This document shows, one piece after another, positions 31,791 to 40,807 of a stretch of 64,000 nucleotides of DNA (within the stretch, counting starts at the first letter, position 1; each line of letters begins with the position of its first letter). The notes under the pieces are model-generated. The model saw only the letters and a program-made list of their open reading frames with translations. It made no database searches and had not been told where the DNA came from. Source of the DNA: Prauserella marina (lineage in GTDB: Bacteria > Actinomycetota > Actinomycetes > Mycobacteriales > Pseudonocardiaceae); the NCBI RefSeq assembly GCF_002240355.1, contig NZ_CP016353.1, forward strand, positions 4,390,501-4,454,500, in the 5' to 3' direction. The translations under genes were made by a program, and so were the position numbers.

Positions 31791-32594
31791 TCAGGCGTGA
31801 CCCGGCTGCCATGGCCAGTACTTCGCGGTGGCACCGGCATCCACCGTGATGTTGCTGCCGGTGATCATCGCGGAGTCGGGCCCCGCGAGGAAGACCACGG
31901 CGCCCACGTAGTCATCCGGCGTCGGGAGGCGGCGCATCGGCAACTGTCCCGCGAAGTCCATCGGGAACTTGCCTTCGGCCCGTCCCAGCCTGCCGACCTG
32001 CCGCACCAGTTCCGGGTCCTGGGGCTGGGTGGCCGTCGGAGTGAAGCCGTTGACGCGGATGCCGTGCTCGGCGAGTTCCATCGCCACGGAGCGAGTGAAG
32101 TTGATCAGACCGCTTTTCGCCGTCGAGTAGCCGATGTTGCCAGGCTGGCCCTGCCACGCGGCCGTCGAAAGCACGTTGACGATACTGCCGCCCCTGCCGC
32201 CGGAGATCATCGCTCGCGCGGCGGCGCGGGAGAACAGAAAGGCCCCGCCGAGGATGATGTCGACCTGACGACGGTAGGCGTCGACCGGCATGTCGAGCAG
32301 CCCGCGCTGGTCGAAGTAGACCGCGTTGTTGACGAGCACGTCGACCCGCCCCCAACGGTCGAGCGCGATCCGCATGACCTCGTCGGCGTGGCCGGGGTCG
32401 GTGACGTCGCCGACGACGGCGACGGCCTCACCGCCCTCGGCACCGATCCGCTCGGCAGCCGCGCGCGCGACGGTCTCCGAGATGTCCGTGCACACCACGC
32501 GCGCACCCTGTGCGGCCAGTCCCGCGGCGAGGGCACCGCCGATGTTGGGACTCGCCCCGGTGACCACGGCGACCTGGTCTTCGAGGCGGCTCAC
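31791..32594 (-). CDS. SDR dehydrogenase, candidate cis-dihydrodiol dehydrogenase
   Basis: 267 residues, GTG start overlapping the beta-subunit stop by four bases. Classical SDR: cofactor motif VVTGASPNIGGALA (the usual TGxxxGIG with a substituted end), NNA (VDVLVNNAVYF), and catalytic Tyr/Lys in GYSTAKSG, with Ser in VLSTAAWQG two to three residues earlier than expected. Asp in VCTDISE indicates NAD preference. Being coupled to the dioxygenase beta subunit, it probably rearomatises the cis-dihydrodiol to a catechol. The C-terminus has an insertion before VDAGATAKY. Confidence 0.85.
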   Translation of the reverse strand: MSRLEDQVAVVTGASPNIGGALAAGLAAQGARVVCTDISETVARAAAERIGAEGGEAVAVVGDVTDPGHADEVMRIALDRWGRVDVLVNNAVYFDQRGLLDMPVDAYRRQVDIILGGAFLFSRAAARAMISGGRGGSIVNVLSTAAWQGQPGNIGYSTAKSGLINFTRSVAMELAEHGIRVNGFTPTATQPQDPELVRQVGRLGRAEGKFPMDFAGQLPMRRLPTPDDYVGAVVFLAGPDSAMITGSNITVDAGATAKYWPWQPGHA

Positions 32595-33097
32595 AGGATG
32601 ATGCTGACCTTGCCGTGCGGACGAAGGGCGTCGAGGTCCAAAATGGACTTACGAGTGACGAAGCGAAACTCCTCACCCGAACGCTCAAGCACGTGCTCGT
32701 ACCGGCCGAAGTAGGTGTCCACGACGCCGTTGCGAGCGCGGAAGACGGCGAAGTTGGCGCGCACGCCGACGTGTCCGTCCTCGCTGCTTGCTCTGACGTT
32801 CGTGACGAGCCTGCGGGTCCGCGAGTGCGGGTACTCCGCGTGCGCTGCCCTCGTCTGTAGTGAGTTCACCCGCTGTTCGAGGAGGAACCGGTCGTCCTGG
32901 ACGAGGAAGAGGTCTCTGGCCGGGTCGCCGTCCGGTTTGTCCGTGGAAGGGATGAGGTAGCGGCCCGATTCACTGAACAGCGCGAGCCATTCGTGCAGGC
33001 GCCACTCGTCGAGCAGTTCGGCTTCGAAGTAGAGGAAGTCCTCCACCGACCTGAGGAGTTCGGCGTCCTGCCGAACCCGCGGCGTCACCATGGTCAT
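32591..33097 (-). CDS. Aromatic ring-hydroxylating dioxygenase, beta subunit
   Basis: 168 residues from the ATG at 33097 (MTMVTPRVRQDAELLRSVE), with GGGAGG six bases upstream. SnoaL/NTF2-like cone fold typical of RHO beta subunits: the N-terminal helix, then EAELLDEWRLHEWLALFSESGRYLIPS, the arginine-rich SRTRRLVTNVRASSED, and the C-terminal FVTRKSILDLDALRPHGKVSIIL. Structural partner of the alpha subunit in an alpha3beta3 hexamer. It is unusual that alpha (26930) and beta lie about 4.3 kb apart, separated by the regulator and the electron-transfer genes. Confidence 0.9.
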   Translation of the reverse strand: MTMVTPRVRQDAELLRSVEDFLYFEAELLDEWRLHEWLALFSESGRYLIPSTDKPDGDPARDLFLVQDDRFLLEQRVNSLQTRAAHAEYPHSRTRRLVTNVRASSEDGHVGVRANFAVFRARNGVVDTYFGRYEHVLERSGEEFRFVTRKSILDLDALRPHGKVSIIL

Positions 33098-33111
33098 GAA
33101 GGGCCTCCCGC

Positions 33112-33987
33112 TCAGTTGTTCCGGATGAATTCGCCGACCACGCGGTTGAATTCGTCCGCGTGCTCGATCTGCGCCCAGTGACCGCACTGGTTGATCAGCA
33201 GCAACCGGGAATCGTCGACGGCACTCACCAGGCGCAGGCTCTGCTCGTAGCTGACCACCCGGTCGTCACGGCCGTGGATGGCCAGCGTCGGCGCGGTGAT
33301 CTCGGCAAGGCGCGGCCCGTAGGTGAAGTACTCGGTACTCAGCGGCGTACCACCGGGGGCCTCGTTCCAGCTCGCCAGGTGCTCGGGGTGCGCGAGCGCG
33401 GCGTCGAGCCGCAGCGCGGCCAGGTCGTCGCCGACCGAGGACGAGTCGAAGGTCATGATCTCGGTGACCTGCCTCATGTTCTCGATCGTGGGTTCCAGGT
33501 AGGTCCGGAAGAGGATCTTCAGGCCCTCGCTCAAACCGTTGGCCGCCCACGTGTTCTGGCCGGGGACGGGAGCACCCATGGAAACCAGGTGACTCACGCG
33601 TCCCGGATGGAGGATCGCGGTGGAGATGGAGGTGATGCCACCCATCGAGTTGCCGACGAGCGCTGCCTTCTCGATGCCCAGTTCGTCCATGAAGGCGACG
33701 AGGGCGGCGACGTGGTCGTAGCCCGTCTCCGGGGTCTGGGTGTCGCTGCGGCCCCACCCCGGCATGTCCACCGCGTACACGTGGAACGACTCGGCGAGAT
33801 AGGCGATGTTGGCGCGGAAGTTGCTCCAGCCGGTGGAACCGGGCCCGCTGCCGTGCAGGAGGATCACCGGGTGTCCTGAGCCGGCTTCGTTGTAGTGGAC
33901 GCGGTGCGTGGCTGTCTGGACGAACCGGCTGGTTCCCTCGTCCGTGAGCATGGCGCTGCCGCGCTCGACGGTGAGTTCTGCGCTCAT
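33112..33987 (-). CDS. Meta-cleavage product C-C hydrolase (MhpC/BphD/HsaD-like)
   Basis: 291 residues from the ATG at 33987 (MSAELTVERGSAML), with AGGAGG four bases upstream. Alpha/beta hydrolase with the HGSGPG oxyanion segment (VILLHGSGPGSTGWSNF) that marks the meta-cleavage hydrolases, nucleophile Ser114 in VGNSMGG, Asp in HGRDDRVV and His270 in NQCGHWAQIEH. It hydrolyses the C-C bond of 2-hydroxy-6-oxo-hexa-2,4-dienoate products made by extradiol dioxygenases. It leads the operon hydrolase, beta subunit, SDR; a perfect GTTCCGG palindrome lies 76 bases upstream. Confidence 0.88.
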   Translation of the reverse strand: MSAELTVERGSAMLTDEGTSRFVQTATHRVHYNEAGSGHPVILLHGSGPGSTGWSNFRANIAYLAESFHVYAVDMPGWGRSDTQTPETGYDHVAALVAFMDELGIEKAALVGNSMGGITSISTAILHPGRVSHLVSMGAPVPGQNTWAANGLSEGLKILFRTYLEPTIENMRQVTEIMTFDSSSVGDDLAALRLDAALAHPEHLASWNEAPGGTPLSTEYFTYGPRLAEITAPTLAIHGRDDRVVSYEQSLRLVSAVDDSRLLLINQCGHWAQIEHADEFNRVVGEFIRNN

Positions 33988-34062
33988 CGTGCCTCCTGGG
34001 CGGTCGGTGTGACCGGATGTCGTGGCGACGCTAGCCACGTCGTCACGCCGGACACAGCGCTC

Positions 34063-34079
34063 GTTCCGGCGCCCGGAAC
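34063..34079. promoter_or_regulatory. IclR-type operator copy 3
   Basis: GTTCCGGCGCCCGGAAC, perfect palindrome with the same arms as the copy at 30005, upstream of the C-C hydrolase operon. Confidence 0.65.
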
Positions 34080-34118
34080 TCGCGTTCGAGCGGCCTTGAC
34101 AGCAGGCACCCGCCAGAT

Positions 34119-34152
34119 GCACCCTTTCACTATCTAATTAGTGAAAGGGTGC
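34119..34152. promoter_or_regulatory. GntR operator overlapping the ribosome site
   Basis: Perfect 14-bp arms (34119-34132 and 34139-34152) with a 6-base AT centre; sequence GCACCCTTTCACTA / TAGTGAAAGGGTGC. The right arm contains the AGGGTG ribosome site of the GntR gene (GTG at 34157), so binding or hairpin formation would block expression. Likely the autoregulatory site. Confidence 0.7.
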
Positions 34153-34156
34153 TTAG

Positions 34157-34555
34157 GTGATCGACTTTCGCCTCGACCGAGGCTCGGGCGTCGCGACCTA
34201 CCTCCAGCTCGTGCACCAGGTCAAGAGCGCGCTTCGGCTCGGCACGCTGTCGCGGGGAGACCGGCTGCCCACGGCGAAGGAAGTCGTGGAGAAGCTGGCG
34301 ATCAACCCCAACACGGTCCTCAAGGCCTACCGGGAACTGGAACGGGAAGGGCTGGTGAGCGGAAAGCCGGGACTGGGCACCTTCGTTGAACGCACCCTGG
34401 GCGGCGCCGCGTTCACCGACCATGCCCGGCTGCGCAAGGAACTGACCCGCTGGCTCAGGTCGGCGCACACGGCCGGGCTCGACGACGAGGACGTTCGCGC
34501 GCTGTTCGAATCCGTCGTCGGCGCGGCGGGCGAGGTCAAGGGGGCCACCGGATGA
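34157..34555 (+). CDS. GntR-family regulator, YtrA type
   Basis: 132 residues, GTG start just after the palindrome at 34119-34152. Winged helix of the GntR family: PTAKEVVEKLAINPNTVLKAYRELEREGLVSGKPGLGTFV. The short C-terminal helix pair of ~60 residues (no ligand domain) identifies the YtrA subfamily, which controls linked ABC transporters. Its stop overlaps the ATPase start by four bases (ATGA). It likely represses the operon and itself, as in ytrA loci that respond to cell-wall antibiotics. Confidence 0.88.
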   Translation: MIDFRLDRGSGVATYLQLVHQVKSALRLGTLSRGDRLPTAKEVVEKLAINPNTVLKAYRELEREGLVSGKPGLGTFVERTLGGAAFTDHARLRKELTRWLRSAHTAGLDDEDVRALFESVVGAAGEVKGATG

Positions 34556-35445
34556 CGGAACGGGACATGGTGACGGCGACCGCGCTCGCCAAGCGCTACC
34601 ACGGGGACTGGGCCCTGCGCGACTGCTCGCTGAGCATCCCCCAGGGAAGGGTCGTCGCGCTCGTCGGCCCGAACGGCGCGGGAAAGACGACCCTCCTGCA
34701 CCTCGCGGTCGGCCTGCTGGAGCCGACGAGAGGGCACATCAGGGTGCTCGGCGAACCGGCTGGAAAGGCGCTGCCGAACGTGGCCTTCCTGGCGCAGGAG
34801 AAACCGCTGTACCCCGGTTTCACCGTCGCCGACATGTTGCGGTTCGGGCGGCACCTGAATCCCCGCTGGGACAAGGCTTTCGCGGAACGACGGCTGGCCG
34901 ATCTGGGCATCTCGGCCAAGCGCAAGACCGGACGGCTCTCCGGCGGTCAGCAGGCGCAGGTCGCGTTGACCATGGCGATCGCCAAACGTCCCGAACTGCT
35001 GGTGCTGGACGAACCTCTGGCCAACCTCGACCCGCTGGCCCGGCACGAGGTGATGACGAGCCTCATGGCCGCTGTCGCCGAAAGGGAACTCTCGGTCGTC
35101 CTGTCCTCCCACGTCGTCGCCGACCTGACCGACACCTGCGACTGGCTCATCGTGCTCAACCGCGGGGCCGTGCAGGTGAACGGCGACATCGACGACCTGA
35201 CCGACCGGCACCGGGTGCTGTCCTGCCCAGCCGGGTCCGTTCCCGCGATCGCCGACCGGTTCACGGTCGTGGAACAGGGCGCGGGCGAAGGACAGACCTC
35301 CCTGCTCGTCCGCGCGGAGGGACAGGCCGTGTTCGATCCACAATGGCCGGTTCGCTCCCCCTGCCTCGAAGAGCTCGTCCTGGCTTACCTCCGCAGACCG
35401 GAAGCAGCCGTTTTGCCAAGGCCGACACTGACCTCGGCCACCTGA
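34552..35445 (+). CDS. ABC transporter ATP-binding protein (YtrB/EcsA-like)
   Basis: 297 residues coupled to the GntR gene. Walker A GPNGAGKTTLLHLA, Q-loop AFLAQEKPLYPG, signature LSGGQQAQVALTMA, Walker B ELLVLDEPLANLD, and His in SSHVVADL. The ~90-residue C-terminal extension is common in ABC-2 type exporters. Energises the permease that follows at 35474. The substrate is unknown; YtrA-type regulation suggests a role in envelope stress or antibiotic response. Confidence 0.9.
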   Translation: MTERDMVTATALAKRYHGDWALRDCSLSIPQGRVVALVGPNGAGKTTLLHLAVGLLEPTRGHIRVLGEPAGKALPNVAFLAQEKPLYPGFTVADMLRFGRHLNPRWDKAFAERRLADLGISAKRKTGRLSGGQQAQVALTMAIAKRPELLVLDEPLANLDPLARHEVMTSLMAAVAERELSVVLSSHVVADLTDTCDWLIVLNRGAVQVNGDIDDLTDRHRVLSCPAGSVPAIADRFTVVEQGAGEGQTSLLVRAEGQAVFDPQWPVRSPCLEELVLAYLRRPEAAVLPRPTLTSAT

Positions 35446-35473
35446 TGACCCGCGAACCGAAGGACGATGTCTC

Positions 35474-36394
35474 GTGTTGTGGATGACCTGGCGCCAGCAC
35501 CGGGTGCAGATTCTGGTGACGGCCGCCTTCCTCGCCGCGCTGGGCATCGCGTTGCTGGTGCACGGAATCAGCGTGTCCGGCGCCCTCGGCGACGACCCCT
35601 CCGGCGCGCGGGCACGCGACCGGTTCACCGAAGTTTCGACGGTGCTCGGCTGGTTCCCTCTGGTACCACTGCTGATCGGCATATTCTGGGGTGTTCCCGT
35701 ACTGGCGGGGGAATACGAGCGCGCGACCCACAAGCTGGCCTGGACGCAATCGGTCTCCCGGGGCAGGTGGCTGCTCGCCAAACTGGGCGGGCTCGCGGCG
35801 GTCGTCGTGATCACCGGGCTCGCGTTCGGCGCGATGATCAGCGCGTGGCTCGGCGTGTTCGACGGCACCGGTCTCGCCGGGCACCGCTTCGCCGATCCCG
35901 GTCTGTTCACGGTGTCCGGTGTCGTACCCGCGGCGTGGTGGCTGTTCGCTTTCACGCTGGGCGTCGCCGCGGGAGCCGTGGCACAGCGGGTACTGCCAGC
36001 GCTGGCCATCACGGTCGGCGTCTTCGCCGTAGCGCTCTTCCTGTTCATGACCAACCGCGACGGGTTCGCCGCGCCTCGGCAACTGGAGGTGACCGCCGCC
36101 GATCAGGGAGTGGGGCCCGACACCTATCTCGTCGGTAGCCGGTGGCTGGACGGGCAAGGCAGGGAGATCGACGGCGACGCGGTCGACCGGGTCTGTGTTC
36201 CGGCCGGGGCCCCGCTCACCGAGAGCGCGTACTACCAGGGCGGTTGCCGCCAGCTCATCGAGTACCAGCCTGCCGACCGATACTGGCTGTTCCAGTTGAT
36301 CGAGGCGGGCATCCTGCTCACCGTCACGGCCGCCTTCGTGGTGACGACGGTGCTGCGGGTGCACCGCAGAACACCGACGGCGCGGGTCGGATGA
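35474..36394 (+). CDS. ABC-2 type permease
   Basis: 306 residues, GTG start. The N-terminus WMTWRQHRVQILVTAAFLAAL (WRQHR motif) is the standard beginning of the YtrC/ABC-2 permease family of actinomycetes. About six helices: after the N-terminal one, LVPLLIGIFWGVPVLAGEYERATHKLAWTQSVSR, then AAVVVITGLAFGAMISAWL and two central helices, ending with FQLIEAGILLTVTAAFVVTTVL. One large extracellular loop (~185-265) contains two Cys. Works with the ATPase at 34552. Convergent with the GNAT gene 40 bases away. Confidence 0.88.
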   Translation: MLWMTWRQHRVQILVTAAFLAALGIALLVHGISVSGALGDDPSGARARDRFTEVSTVLGWFPLVPLLIGIFWGVPVLAGEYERATHKLAWTQSVSRGRWLLAKLGGLAAVVVITGLAFGAMISAWLGVFDGTGLAGHRFADPGLFTVSGVVPAAWWLFAFTLGVAAGAVAQRVLPALAITVGVFAVALFLFMTNRDGFAAPRQLEVTAADQGVGPDTYLVGSRWLDGQGREIDGDAVDRVCVPAGAPLTESAYYQGGCRQLIEYQPADRYWLFQLIEAGILLTVTAAFVVTTVLRVHRRTPTARVG

Positions 36395-36434
36395 GCGGTT
36401 CTCGGACCACTCGGCCGAATCACGCCCGGTCCCG

Positions 36435-37004
36435 TCAGTGGATCAGGTCGTGGTGGAGTCGCCGTTCGGGCAACTCGGCGCCGCCGGGTCCCCGGTCGAG
36501 CCGGGAGCGTCCGGTGTCGGTCCAGCCGTGGCGGTGATAGAAGCGCAGCGCGCGTTCGTTGGTGTCGAGAACCCACAGTCCCGCGTGCGTGAAGCCGCAG
36601 GACCGGAGCCGGTCGAGGGCGACGGCGTGCACGCGCGAGCCGATCCCCCTGCCCCACGCGCCGGGAACGAGGTAGAGCACATAGAGGTCACCGAGCGCGG
36701 GATCGGCGCGGTCGGCCGACACGAGCGGTGGGCCGGTCGCGGCGAAACCGACGACGGCACCGGCTGTCGTGGCGACGACCGCGCGGGTGCGCGGCGGCCG
36801 GACGGTCAGCAGATTCGCCCAGAACCGCTGCCGCTCGGCGACGGAAAGCCCGGCCAGCACCACGTCCGGAAGCAGACCACGGTAAGCGGCTCGCCACGAT
36901 CGCACCAGCACGACGGCGATCGCGTGCGCGTCCGCGGGTGTCGCGTCCCTGACCTCGACCACGCTGCCGATTTTCCCACGCCGGACGCCGCACCACCTGG
37001 TCAC
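36435..37004 (-). CDS. GNAT-family N-acetyltransferase
   Basis: 189 residues from the GTG at 37004, which overlaps the histidine kinase stop by four bases (GTGA); a GTG at 36962 (175 residues, directly at VVEVRDATPADA) is an alternative. GNAT motifs: DATPADAHAIAVVLVRSWRAAYRGLLP at the front, the acetyl-CoA loop LYLVPGAWGRGIGSRVHAVAL (R/QxxGxG/A), and VLDTNERALRFYHRHGWTDTG at the end. Acetylates an unknown amine. The overlap implies co-transcription with the two-component system. Confidence 0.83.
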   Translation of the reverse strand: MTRWCGVRRGKIGSVVEVRDATPADAHAIAVVLVRSWRAAYRGLLPDVVLAGLSVAERQRFWANLLTVRPPRTRAVVATTAGAVVGFAATGPPLVSADRADPALGDLYVLYLVPGAWGRGIGSRVHAVALDRLRSCGFTHAGLWVLDTNERALRFYHRHGWTDTGRSRLDRGPGGAELPERRLHHDLIH

Positions 37005-38816
37005 GAACCCGGATTCCGGTCCGCGCGCAGGCGGATGGTGAAGGTCGTGCCCTCGCCGAGCGTGCTGCGCACCTCGATGTGCCCGCCGTGGACGTCCACG
37101 AGGTGATGGGTGATCGCCAGTCCCAGCCCGCTTCCCCCGCCTGCCCTGCCGCGCGACTTCTCCGCGCGCCAGAAGCGATCGAAGATGTGCGGCAGCGACT
37201 CGGCGTCGATGCCGGTTCCGGTGTCGGACACGTCGATCAGCACCTCCTCGCCTTCGCGCCGCGCCCACAACGTGACCCTGCCGCCCTCAGGGGAGTGCCG
37301 AAGCGCGTTGGACACCAGGTTTCCCAATGCCTGGCGCAACCGCGCCGGATCAGCGGAAAGATCGGGATCACCGTCGACGATCACGGCCAGTTCGACGCCA
37401 TCCGCCTCCGCCCTTCCCCGGTGGGCCGCGGCGACCTGGTCGAGAATCGCACCGGTGTGCAGGGGTTCGGTGTGCACGCGCAGCTTTCCGGCGTCGGCGA
37501 GCGCGAGGTCTTGCAGGTCGTCGATGAGGTGCTGCAACAGCAATGTCTCCTCAAGCAGCGAGGCGACCAGGGGCTGGTCAAGCGTCGCGACGCCGTCCTG
37601 CGCGGCCTCAAGCCAGCCGCGCACGTTCACCAGCGGTGTGCGCAGTTCATGCGCGACATCGCTGACCAGTGTCTTGCGTTGCCTTTCCGTGCGCTCGATC
37701 TGGGCGGACATCGTGTTGAACGCCGTGGCCAGCTCCCCGATCTCGCCTCGGGCCCTCGTGTCGACGCGCGCCGACCGGTCGCCGTCGCCCATCTTGCGCG
37801 CGGCCGAGGTGACCGCGTGAATGGGGCGGACGAGCTTGCTCGCGGCGAGTGCCGTCACGCCGATCGTCAGGACCAGCACGGCAGCCGCCGTCCACACGAT
37901 CCGCGATATGCCCACAGTGGACAGAGCGGCAGGTTCGTCCCCTCCCGGTTTGGTGATGTAGAGCTGCGCCGGTCCGGAAACATAGGACGCGAGCTGTTCC
38001 CGGTGTGCCGAGTCCACGCAGCGCTGCGCCTCAGGCCCCGCGGGTAGTTCCTCCGGTGAGGTGATGCTCGCGGGATCGACGGCCAGCGCGCCGAGCCCCT
38101 GCCGGTCGAGGCAGGCATCGACCAAGGCCAGCAGCGCGGTGGTCGCCTCTCGTTCCGTCGCCGTCGGGACCGCCGGTTCGGCACAGATCGCGGCCTCTTC
38201 GACCGGTACCGCGGACGGCGGCTCGGTCGGCCGGGGTGCCTGCTCGCGAGCCGGCACCTGGGCGACGGTGCTCTCCGGCACATCGTCCACCACCCGCACC
38301 ACCGAGCGCCCGTTGGGCCGCTCGACGATCTCGCCCCGCTCCCCCGACCCGCGCATGCACTCCAGTTGCCGCCGCGCCAGCGCACGCGACGTATCGCGCT
38401 CCTCGGGCGTGAGCAGGTAAGGGCCGACCGCGCGCTGGTCGATACCGGAGGCAGCGGCGTCCGGTTTGAGGACCGCGTCGACGGCGAGCGGGTCGACGAC
38501 GGCCGACGGCGTTTGCGGAAGCGGCGGATCCTGCGGCCCGCCGGAGTCCGCGATCGGCGCCCTTGCCGTCGTGGTCAGCGTGATCCGGCGGCCGGTCTGC
38601 TCGGAAAGGTCGGTGACCAGGCGCTGAACCCCCGACCACCGAGGGTGTGTTGCCGCGTGCCCCAGCAGCGAGTCGTAGATCTTCGCGTCGGTTGCCAGCG
38701 TTTCGCCGATCTCCCTGGTGATCGCTCCGCTGGTGCTCTGCGCGGCCAGCCACGCCGTCGCGCCGATCGAACACCCCGCCACCACCACCGACATCGCCAG
38801 CAACCGGGTGAGCAGA

Positions 38817-38833
<17 letters not shown>
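37001..38833 (-). CDS. Sensor histidine kinase, HAMP-HisKA-HATPase
   Basis: 610 residues. Topology: TM1 ~11-31, a large extracytoplasmic sensor domain ~32-311 with four Cys (159, 218, 241, 272), TM2 ~312-330, HAMP ~331-385, and HisKA with phospho-His395 in DVAHELRTPLVNV. The HATPase has the N box LGNLVSNALRHSPEGG, G1 DTGTGI and G2 GGSGLGLAI. The sensor domain is much longer than in most orthodox kinases and has no named fold. It overlaps the upstream response regulator by 17 bases and is coupled to GNAT downstream. The closeness to the divergent sortase pair suggests control of cell-surface genes. Confidence 0.92.
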
Positions 38834-39521
<688 letters not shown>

Positions 39522-39593
39522 CCCGCGGATTATCGCCTGCCCTTGGCTGAAAAGGCCGCCGCGCCATGGTCCCGGCCCAGCCATCGAACAGGA

Positions 39594-39638
39594 TCTTCAC
39601 AATTCGCGGTCCGTGCGCGATCGAACGACTTCTTCACA
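39594..39638. promoter_or_regulatory. Direct repeats, possible response-regulator sites
   Basis: TCTTCACA occurs at 39594-39601 and 39631-39638 in the same orientation, 37 bases apart, each near an ATCGAAC word. OmpR-type regulators bind direct repeats, though usually at ~11-base spacing, so this is tentative. Confidence 0.3.
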
Positions 39639-39725
39639 TCGAACGGACAGGATCCTGACAACCCCGGCCCATGCTGGTCCTCGTCCGTCACCTGACGACG
39701 GGCGCCGAACGAAAGGACCACATCG

Positions 39726-40139
39726 ATGAAGCTTGGGCGAACGTGCGCGGCTGTGGCCGTGCTGGCCGCCACAACCCTCCCGCTGACCGCCGCGGTGGGC
39801 TGGGCCGACGAAGCGGGCCAGCCCAGCGGGCCCGCCCCCGCCACGGAATCCGCGCGGCCCGAACCCACGGCGCGGCCCGAACCCACCGAGCCATCGGTGT
39901 CCGAAGTACCCGCCGAGGAGCGGGCCGCGGAGGCGGAGCGAGCGGAACAGGTACCTCCCGAGGCGCGGCCGGTACCCGAGGACCAGGTGTCCCAGCGTCC
40001 CGAGGGCGCGCCGGAAACCGGCGGCGGACCCGAGCAGGGCACCGCCGCGGCAGCCATCGGGGGTGCTGCCGCGGCGGTGGCCGTCGCCGGTGGCGGAACC
40101 GTGCTGGTGTTGCGTCGCAGGCACACCGGCACGCGTTGA
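39726..40139 (+). CDS. Secreted Pro/Glu-rich surface protein with an APETG sorting signal
   Basis: 137 residues. A signal peptide MKLGRTCAAVAVLAATTLPL with an AVGWADE cleavage region is followed by a Pro-, Glu- and Ala-rich stalk of ~65 residues. The C-terminus has the three parts of a sortase signal: APETG (95-99), the hydrophobic helix ~107-129 (AAIGGAAAAVAVAGGGTVLV) and the basic tail RRRHTGTR. APETG departs from canonical LPXTG at the first position. The sortase gene starts ten bases downstream, so this is most simply its dedicated substrate. No folded domain is visible, so it may be a spacer or stalk displayed on the envelope. Confidence 0.75.
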   Translation: MKLGRTCAAVAVLAATTLPLTAAVGWADEAGQPSGPAPATESARPEPTARPEPTEPSVSEVPAEERAAEAERAEQVPPEARPVPEDQVSQRPEGAPETGGGPEQGTAAAAIGGAAAAVAVAGGGTVLVLRRRHTGTR

Positions 40140-40149
40140 GGAACCTCGG

Positions 40150-40800
40150 ATGAACCCGCGTTCCCACTCGTGGGGAAACCGGGGCGGTCGCGGCACGCTC
40201 GCCGCCGCCCTGGCGCTGATCGCCGTGGTGCTGTCCGGCTGCTCTGCCGAGCGGCCGGACGGCCTCGGCTCCCCGCCCCCATCGTCGGTCTCGACGGTGG
40301 AAACCCCGGCGGCACAGGCATTACCGCGATCGGTTCCGGCGTGGGTGGACGTGCCGAGGATCGGCGCGCGCTCGTCACTCGTGCCGCTGGGACTCAACCC
40401 GGACCGGACGGTCGCCGTCCCGCCCGTCGACGAACCGATGCAGGCAGGCTGGTACGAATACAGCCCAACGCCGGGCGAGACCGGACCGGCCGTGATCCTC
40501 GGGCACGTCGACGGTGCCGGTGAGGACGGCATCTTCGCGCGTCTGCACGAACTGGAAGCCGGTGACGAAATCCGGGTCGGGAGAAGCGACGGGAGCGTCG
40601 CCCGGTTCGTCGTCGCCCGGATGGCGCGGGAACCCAAATCCGCATTCCCCGCCGACGAGGTGTACGGCAACACCGAAGGCCCGGAACTGCGGCTGATCAC
40701 GTGCGGCGGCGAGTTCGACGCCGCCGCCGACAGCTACCGCGACAACATCATCGCCTTCGCCACCTTCACCGGAACCGTCGGGAAATCCCGCACCGAATGA
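40150..40800 (+). CDS. Class F sortase with a lipobox
   Basis: 216 residues. Sortase beta-barrel with catalytic His119 (VILGHVDG), Cys185 (RLITCGGEFD) and Arg197 (SYRDNIIAF); the spacing fits class F sortases of actinomycetes. The N-terminus is a hydrophobic helix LAAALALIAVVLSGC with a plausible lipobox (LSGC31), where class F enzymes more often keep an uncleaved membrane helix. A lipid-anchored sortase would be unusual. It follows the APETG protein by ten bases in the same operon and faces the two-component system, so the three units probably form one surface-display module. Confidence 0.88.
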   Translation: MNPRSHSWGNRGGRGTLAAALALIAVVLSGCSAERPDGLGSPPPSSVSTVETPAAQALPRSVPAWVDVPRIGARSSLVPLGLNPDRTVAVPPVDEPMQAGWYEYSPTPGETGPAVILGHVDGAGEDGIFARLHELEAGDEIRVGRSDGSVARFVVARMAREPKSAFPADEVYGNTEGPELRLITCGGEFDAAADSYRDNIIAFATFTGTVGKSRTE

Positions 40801-40807
40801 CCTTTGC

